DNA from: CAJJBL01 sp964519035
Lineage (GTDB): Bacteria > Pseudomonadota > Alphaproteobacteria > Puniceispirillales > Marisalimonadaceae
DNA length: 10,575 nucleotides
Assembly (NCBI GenBank): GCA_964519035.1
Contig: CAZFKZ010000050.1
Location: 1 to 10,575, forward strand
Reading direction: 5' to 3'
The position numbers and the translations under genes are program-made. Positions 6,868 to 10,575 of the stretch are shown here, one piece after another (the stretch's first letter is position 1; each line of letters opens with the position of its first letter). Below the pieces are notes generated by a model. It was not told the origin of the DNA and made no database searches. It saw only the letters and a list, made by a program, of their open reading frames with translations.

Positions 6868-7629
6868 TTAAGTTTTAATTTTATAACCAGTTTTAAATAT
6901 GCGCCATATTATAAATATACATAAGCTAGTGAAAGATAATATAGTAAGTAAACTGGTTATTATTGGAACATCGCCAATACCAAAAAAAGCCCATCTAAAG
7001 CCAGATATGAGATAAACTGCAGGATTAAGAAGAGCTATGTTTTGCCAGAAAGGTGGAAGCATATTAATAGTATAAAAACTTCCTCCTAAAAAGACTAATG
7101 GAGTTATAATGAGCATTGGGACAATATTCAATTGCTCAAAATTATCAGAAACAATACCAATAATAAATCCAAGAAGACTAAAAGTTACACAAGTTATCAA
7201 TAAAAAAAATAACATAAAAATTGGATGTGTAATTTCAATGTGTACAAATAAATATGAGGTAGCTAGAATAACTAATCCAATTGAAAAAGATTTTGTTGCT
7301 GCTGCTCCTACATAACCAATTACTATTTCTATAAACGATAGTGGTGCTGATAATAACTCATAAGTAGTTCCTATAAATTTAGGGAAGTATATACCAAAAG
7401 ATGCATTTGAAACACTTTGCATTTGTACTGTAAGCATTATCAACCCAGGCACGATGAAAGCCCCATAAGAGATTCCATCTATCATTTCCATTCTTGAACC
7501 TATAGCTGCTCCAAATACAATAAAATACAACATAGTAGATAAAACAGGTGATACCAAGCTCTGAATAAGTGTACGAAATGATCTATTCATCTCATAAATA
7601 TAGATTGCAAGTATTCCTTGAAAATTCAT
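6868..7629 (-). CDS. ABC-2 type transporter permease (YadH-like)
   Basis: The membrane subunit of an ABC exporter, 253 residues, with about six transmembrane segments (roughly 24-44, 55-75, 103-128, 135-160, 168-188, 222-243). The ABC-2 signature region is present: PLVFLGGSFYTINMLPPFWQ followed by LNPAVYLISGFRW. EMNRSFRTLIQSLVSPVLS at the N-terminus is the usual cytoplasmic coupling helix entering the first membrane span. It starts at an ATG three bases after the stop of the ATPase gene, with an AAGGA ribosome binding site inside the 3' end of that gene, so the two are translated from one message and surely form one transporter (a dimer of each). It resembles the E. coli YadG/YadH type. The exported substrate is unknown; drugs, lipids and polysaccharides are all possible in this family. 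Confidence 0.92.
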   Translation of the reverse strand: MNFQGILAIYIYEMNRSFRTLIQSLVSPVLSTMLYFIVFGAAIGSRMEMIDGISYGAFIVPGLIMLTVQMQSVSNASFGIYFPKFIGTTYELLSAPLSFIEIVIGYVGAAATKSFSIGLVILATSYLFVHIEITHPIFMLFFLLITCVTFSLLGFIIGIVSDNFEQLNIVPMLIITPLVFLGGSFYTINMLPPFWQNIALLNPAVYLISGFRWAFFGIGDVPIITSLLTILSFTSLCIFIIWRIFKTGYKIKT

Positions 7630-7632
7630 TAT

Positions 7633-8553
7633 TTAATCCTTAATTATTTTAACAAAAATATCTTCTAAAGAAGTTTGTTTTGTTTCAATATCTTGTAATT
7701 CAATCCCAATTTTATTCATGTTTGAAAGTAGGGCCGTGATACCTGTTTTTTCTTTGCCAGTTTTATAATTATATAAGAAATGATCTCCATCATCACTGAG
7801 TTTTAAATTATATAGTTTCAATTCATTTGGAATTTTAGTAATAGGCTTTTTAAGATTTACTTTTAAAGTTTTTATACTCATTTTTTGAATAAGCTTTTGT
7901 TTATCCTCAACTAAAAGAAGTTCTCCATTATTAATTATACCTATTCTATCAGCAATCATTTCAGCTTCTTCGATATAATGTGTTGTAAGTATAATTGTTA
8001 CACCGTCTTTTTTAAGCTCTTTTATTACATTCCACATATCTTTTCTTAATTCAACGTCAACTCCCGCTGTTGGCTCATCTAAAAAAAGAATTTCAGGATT
8101 GTGGCTAAGTGCCTTGGCTATTAAAACTCTTCTTTTCATCCCCCCAGAAAGAGATTTTATACTTTCATTTTTTTTATCATACAAATGTAACTTTTTTAAA
8201 AGATCATCTATGAAATTATCATCATTTTTTTTTCCAAATAATCTTCTTGAAAATTGTATAGAGTTAATTACTTTTTCAAAAGGTTCTAGTGATAATTCTT
8301 GAGGAACAAGGCCAATAATCTCTCTTGTTTTTCTATAATCTTCAATTACATCTAATTCTCTTACTTTTATTGATCCAGATGTTATTGAAGAAAGTCCACA
8401 AATAGTTGAAATAAGAGTTGTTTTACCAGCTCCGTTTGGTCCTAATAATGCTATAATTTCACCTTCATAAATGTCTAAGCTTAAGTTTTTTATAGCTGTA
8501 AATTCATTAGCATATTTTTTTGTTAAGTTTTGTACTGATATTATTTTAGACAA
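7633..8553 (-). CDS. ABC transporter ATP-binding protein (YadG-like, TTG start)
   Basis: The ATPase of an ABC-2 exporter, 306 residues. Motifs: Walker A GPNGAGKT at 38-45, Q-loop Gln85 (LVPQE), signature LSGGM at 135-139, Walker B ILFLDE at 155-160 and switch His192 (TTHYIEEAE). About 80 residues after the nucleotide-binding domain form the C-terminal extension common in CcmA/YadG-type ATPases, ending TSLEDIFVKII. The start is TTG at 8551-8553: no in-frame ATG lies upstream before a TAA at 8587-8589, and TAAGGT sits eight bases upstream of the TTG. The permease gene follows after three bases. The pair opens the minus-strand run that also holds the GST, SDR and subtilase genes. It is divergent from a GFA-domain gene across 142 bases, which should contain both promoters. 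Confidence 0.93.
   Translation of the reverse strand: MSKIISVQNLTKKYANEFTAIKNLSLDIYEGEIIALLGPNGAGKTTLISTICGLSSITSGSIKVRELDVIEDYRKTREIIGLVPQELSLEPFEKVINSIQFSRRLFGKKNDDNFIDDLLKKLHLYDKKNESIKSLSGGMKRRVLIAKALSHNPEILFLDEPTAGVDVELRKDMWNVIKELKKDGVTIILTTHYIEEAEMIADRIGIINNGELLLVEDKQKLIQKMSIKTLKVNLKKPITKIPNELKLYNLKLSDDGDHFLYNYKTGKEKTGITALLSNMNKIGIELQDIETKQTSLEDIFVKIIKD
7637..7641 (-). promoter_or_regulatory. Ribosome binding site of the ABC permease
   Basis: AAGGA on the minus strand, seven bases upstream of the permease ATG and lying in the last codons of the ATPase gene. It supports tight translational coupling of the two subunits. Confidence 0.7.
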
Positions 8554-8561
8554 TATAATTA

Positions 8562-8565
8562 CCTT
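8562..8565 (-). promoter_or_regulatory. Ribosome binding site supporting the TTG start of the ABC ATPase
   Basis: AAGG (within TAAGGT on the minus strand), eight bases upstream of the TTG at 8551-8553. With no ATG available in frame, it decides the start. Confidence 0.6.
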
Positions 8566-8652
8566 ACATTTAAGAATATATTTGTTTTACAATGATTTTA
8601 TTAAAAAGCACTAAATTTATTTATATTAAATATTTGATTTTTTATTTTATGT

Positions 8653-8669
8653 ATGAATAAATTATTCAT
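8653..8669. promoter_or_regulatory. 17-base perfect palindrome upstream of the GFA gene, possible operator
   Basis: ATGAATAA (8653-8660) and TTATTCAT (8662-8669) form a perfect inverted repeat around a single A. It ends 26 bases before the GFA start codon. A TTGATT at 8634-8639 could serve as a -35 box, which would put the -10 region over the palindrome, a classic repressor position. The background is AT-rich, so chance is possible. The regulator, if any, is not encoded in this window. Confidence 0.35.
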
Positions 8670-8684
8670 GAATTTTTATATTTT

Positions 8685-8689
8685 AGGAG
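8685..8689 (+). promoter_or_regulatory. Ribosome binding site of the GFA gene
   Basis: AGGAG six bases upstream of the ATG at 8696, the strongest Shine-Dalgarno sequence in this window. It fixes the start and suggests efficient translation. Confidence 0.75.
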
Positions 8690-8695
8690 TTAATT

Positions 8696-9121
8696 ATGCC
8701 GTTTAATGGAAGTTGTTTATGTGGTTCAGTTAAAGTTGAAGTTGAAGGTGAAGCAGTTGCAATGATGCTGTGTCATTGTAATGTGTGTAGGTCGTGGTCT
8801 GCTAGTCCTGTTAATGGAGCAACTTTATTTCAACCTAATCAAGTTAAAATAACAGAAGGCGAAGAATTTCTTAATAGTTTCTCTTTATCAGAGGGACATG
8901 ATCGTAAATGGTGTAAAAAATGTGGTGGTCATGTATTAACAGATCATACAAATACATATGGTATTATTGATGTATATGGATCAATTTTAGAAAATTTCTC
9001 TTTTAAACCGACTGCTCATGTGAATTATGAAAATACAATTTTGCCAATCAAAGATGGTCTTCCAAAATTTAAAGATTTTCCAGAAGATTTTGGAGGTAGT
9101 GGTGTTCTTTTAGAAGAATAA
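8696..9121 (+). CDS. GFA-domain (glutathione-dependent formaldehyde-activating/CENP-V family) zinc protein
   Basis: A 141-residue cytosolic protein with the complete GFA-family cysteine pattern: Cys7 and Cys9 (GSCLCGSVKVEV), Cys26, Cys28 and Cys31 (LCHCNVCR), and Cys73 and Cys76 (WCKKCGGHV). These seven cysteines bind the structural and catalytic zinc ions in the family. The founding member, Gfa of Paracoccus, was described as speeding condensation of formaldehyde with glutathione, but many homologues are not shown to do this, so formaldehyde activity should not be assumed. The start at 8696 follows a strong AGGAG. A palindrome lies just upstream. The gene is transcribed alone: the ABC operon diverges from it and a small secreted-protein gene converges on it two bases after its stop. 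The nearby GST hints at glutathione chemistry in this region, which is only suggestive. Confidence 0.9.
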   Translation: MPFNGSCLCGSVKVEVEGEAVAMMLCHCNVCRSWSASPVNGATLFQPNQVKITEGEEFLNSFSLSEGHDRKWCKKCGGHVLTDHTNTYGIIDVYGSILENFSFKPTAHVNYENTILPIKDGLPKFKDFPEDFGGSGVLLEE

Positions 9122-9123
9122 AT

Positions 9124-9417
9124 TTACTTTTTTTTACTTAAAGGATATGGCTTTTGCTCTTTACTCAAGTCAACTCTTACGCAGGTTATATAAGAACTGT
9201 TAATTACAATTTCATATATAAAATTTTCATAAAAGTAATTTGTGTGCCTTTTTTTATGTTTTAAAGAACTTAAACCCATATCCTTACCATTAGCTATGGC
9301 CTCAATACACTTATTATATGGAGGAGATGCATCTAAATTTTTTTTGAAATTCCAACTTGCCGCCATTATTTCAAAAGATAAAACGGACATAATTATAGTG
9401 AATGAGAATAGTTTCAT
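9124..9417 (-). CDS. Small secreted protein of unknown function
   Basis: A 97-residue protein that I do not recognise. Residues 1-19 make a good signal peptide (MKLFSFTIIMSVLSFEIMA, cleavage probably before ASW), so the mature product is about 78 residues in the periplasm or outside. The mature part is basic and has two cysteines (Cys37 in NKCIEAIA and Cys79 in ITCVRVD), which could form one disulfide, then a Lys-rich tail ending SKKK. The ATG at 9415-9417 has no clear ribosome binding site. Its stop lies two bases from the stop of the GFA gene on the other strand. The signal peptide and compact fit between neighbours favour a real gene over an accidental frame. An overlapping plus-strand frame (9242-9439) has no such support. 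Confidence 0.65.
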   Translation of the reverse strand: MKLFSFTIIMSVLSFEIMAASWNFKKNLDASPPYNKCIEAIANGKDMGLSSLKHKKRHTNYFYENFIYEIVINSSYITCVRVDLSKEQKPYPLSKKK

Positions 9418-9530
9418 TTATAAATTGTTTCATATTTAAGTTAAATTTTATTAGTTACGTACAACAATTTATAAATATTAGATATAATAATTATACTAAT
9501 TTAAGTAAATTAATTTGATGGAAAATTATT

Positions 9531-10292
9531 ATGAATGAACTATTTATTACAGGTGCTGGTGTAAGCTCAAGTAGTGGGATACCAACATTTAGAGGGAATG
9601 ATGGATTTTGGTCTATTGGAAGTGTTAATTATACTCCTCAGGAGATGGCTACCAGATCTATGTATATAAAAAACCCTGCTGATTTTCTTCTGTGGTACTT
9701 CAAAAGATTTGCCGCATACAGAAATATTAAGCCTAATTCTGCTCATTTCTGGCTCTCAGACAAAAGGTTGATAACGCAGAACATAGATGGATTAGATGGT
9801 AAGGCAGGAAATATAAATTATATTTCAATTCATGGTAGATTAGATAAATTTATAGTTTTTAGGGATGAAATGGAAGAACAAGTTCCAGTAAATGCTAACT
9901 GGGATAATATCATATTAACGAATGATGAGAATGAAGAAGTATTAAAACAAAATTTATTAAAAAAATTTCTGATTAAGAAAAATAAAGAAAATAAATTTGA
10001 ACCTGAAATTGGAATTTCATTAAAGCCATATGTGTTATTATTTGATGAAATTTATACAGATTTGTATAGGATTTCAGAAGGAGAACAATGGATGAAGTTA
10101 GCTAAAAAAGTAATCTTTATAGGTACATCTTTTAGTGTTAACATTACATCTATGGCTCTAAAAATTGCTATTTCAAGAGGAATAGAAATAGAAATCGTTG
10201 ATCCAGATCCTATTAAAATTAATTATAATAATGTGGTTTATCATAGAATGACTGCTGAAGAATATTGTGATAAGAGAAAATTAAACGATTAA
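9531..10292 (+). CDS. Sir2-family (sirtuin) NAD-dependent deacylase-like protein lacking the zinc-ribbon cysteines
   Basis: A 253-residue sirtuin-type Rossmann protein, cytosolic. NAD-binding and catalytic motifs are intact: TGAGVSSSSGIPTFRG at 7-22, TQNIDGL at 82-88 (Asn84, Asp86), catalytic His101 (SIHGRLD), KPYVLLFDE at 165-173 in place of the usual P-x-V-V-x-FGE, GTSFSVNIT at 198-206 and EIVDPDP at 221-227. The 63 residues between His101 and Lys165, where sirtuins normally carry two Cys pairs that bind zinc, contain no cysteine at all and are rich in Lys, Glu and Asn. The only cysteine in the protein is Cys246. Sirtuins remove acyl groups from lysine or transfer ADP-ribose; which applies here is open. 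The ATG at 9531 has a GGA eight bases upstream. The gene stands alone and converges on a thioesterase gene one base away. Confidence 0.85.
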   Translation: MNELFITGAGVSSSSGIPTFRGNDGFWSIGSVNYTPQEMATRSMYIKNPADFLLWYFKRFAAYRNIKPNSAHFWLSDKRLITQNIDGLDGKAGNINYISIHGRLDKFIVFRDEMEEQVPVNANWDNIILTNDENEEVLKQNLLKKFLIKKNKENKFEPEIGISLKPYVLLFDEIYTDLYRISEGEQWMKLAKKVIFIGTSFSVNITSMALKIAISRGIEIEIVDPDPIKINYNNVVYHRMTAEEYCDKRKLND

Positions 10293-10293
10293 T

Positions 10294-10575
10294 TTATTTA
10301 TTTAAAGGTATCCATGTTGCACTTGCGTATGCAGCTAACTTACCATTTTCTTTATACATGTGAGATTGTAAAAAACTAATTGATTTTCCTTGCCGTAAAA
10401 AGCTGCCTTTACAATGCACATTTTCTTCAAAAATTGGTAAAAGATATTTGATATTCATTTCTAATGTGGCTCCTGAACCAGTTGTTTGATGAAGGAGATG
10501 CCCCATTGACACATCCATTGCAGTAGCAATAATTCCTCCATGAAGAGAACCTTGTGGGTTAAACATTGGAGGAAG
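10294..10575 (-). CDS. PaaI-type hot-dog thioesterase (5' end outside the window)
   Basis: The C-terminal 93 residues of a PaaI/YbgC-like acyl-CoA thioesterase. The visible part starts LPPMFNPQGSLHGG, matching the family motif N-x-x-G-x-x-HGG, and continues IIATAMDVSMGH, where the Asp is the usual catalytic carboxylate. The central helix is followed by the beta strands GATLEMNIKYLLPI, KGSFLRQGKSISFLQSHMY and GKLAAYASATWIP, as expected for a hot-dog fold. The frame stays open to the edge of the window, so the Met at 10566 is internal and not the start. The protein is cytosolic and probably hydrolyses an acyl-CoA, possibly aromatic, but no paa-type neighbours are visible to support a pathway. 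Its stop codon is one base from that of the sirtuin gene on the opposite strand. Confidence 0.9.
   Translation of the reverse strand, partial: LPPMFNPQGSLHGGIIATAMDVSMGHLLHQTTGSGATLEMNIKYLLPIFEENVHCKGSFLRQGKSISFLQSHMYKENGKLAAYASATWIPLNK

Noticed and set aside
7109..7315. Plus-strand open frame of 68 codons
   Set aside because: Antisense to the transmembrane part of the ABC-2 permease, with no supporting signal.
8099..8302. Plus-strand open frame of 67 codons
   Set aside because: Antisense to the signature and Q-loop region of the ABC ATPase.
6161..9121. Formaldehyde-detoxification cluster built from the GST, SDR and GFA genes
   Set aside because: No glutathione-dependent formaldehyde dehydrogenase or S-formylglutathione hydrolase is present, and the GFA gene is on the opposite strand beyond the ABC genes.
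9242..9439. Plus-strand open frame of 65 codons
   Set aside because: Overlaps the small secreted protein on the other strand, which has a good signal peptide; this frame has no ribosome binding site or motif.
9483..9488. TATAAT resembling a -10 box before the sirtuin gene
   Set aside because: No acceptable -35 at the right distance, and TATAAT-like strings are frequent in the AT-rich spacers.
9497..9512. Inverted repeat TAATTTA-AG-TAAATTA upstream of the sirtuin gene, and ATTTAA-G-TTAAAT at 9434-9446
   Set aside because: Only A/T plus one or two central bases; such repeats are expected by chance in this composition, so I do not call an operator.

Overview
The window is a strongly AT-rich, gene-dense stretch of bacterial chromosome with spacers mostly under 150 bases, apart from one 443-base gap. 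There are no RNA genes, insertion sequences, CRISPR arrays or phage genes that I can see. The gene content points to a proteobacterium: an ExaC/AldB-type aldehyde dehydrogenase with a DUF779 partner, classical SDRs, MaoC and PaaI hot-dog proteins, a glutathione S-transferase, a GFA-domain protein and a YadG/YadH-like ABC pair. An AT-rich, perhaps marine, alphaproteobacterium fits best. That is inference from gene content and base composition, as no marker gene is present.

Layout. Positions 1-1115 (+) hold the 3' end of an NAD(P)-dependent aldehyde dehydrogenase, a perfect GNRA-capped stem-loop, and the DUF779 gene. Positions 1116-1558 look empty by ordinary gene calling, but about 1195-1554 (+) carries a decayed DsrE-family gene, readable in one frame with no indel and interrupted by five stops. 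At 1559-2383 (-) is an SDR with an insertion of about 33 residues. It is divergent from a MaoC-like hydratase (2499-2963, +), whose stop codon directly abuts the start of a secreted trypsin-like protease with TPR-like C-terminus (2964-4097, +). That gene converges, with an 8-base overlap, on a secreted subtilisin-like protease (4090-5334, -).

Upstream of the subtilase on the minus strand lie, in order of transcription, an ABC ATPase (TTG start), its ABC-2 permease, a glutathione S-transferase and a second SDR (TTG start). Close spacing suggests two transcriptional pairs, possibly one long minus-strand run from 8553 to 4090. At 8696-9121 (+) is a GFA (CENP-V fold) zinc protein with a strong ribosome binding site and a 17-base palindrome upstream. 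It converges on a small secreted protein of unknown function (9124-9417, -). At 9531-10292 (+) is a divergent sirtuin that keeps its NAD and catalytic residues but has lost all four zinc-ribbon cysteines. A PaaI-type thioesterase (10294-10575, -) runs off the right edge.

Functionally this is mainly housekeeping and catabolic content: aldehyde oxidation, acyl-CoA and short-chain alcohol metabolism, glutathione chemistry, export, and envelope or secreted proteolysis. I see no convincing new multi-gene system. The items most worth a second look are the DsrE pseudogene, the zinc-less sirtuin, and the tail-to-tail pair of secreted serine proteases.
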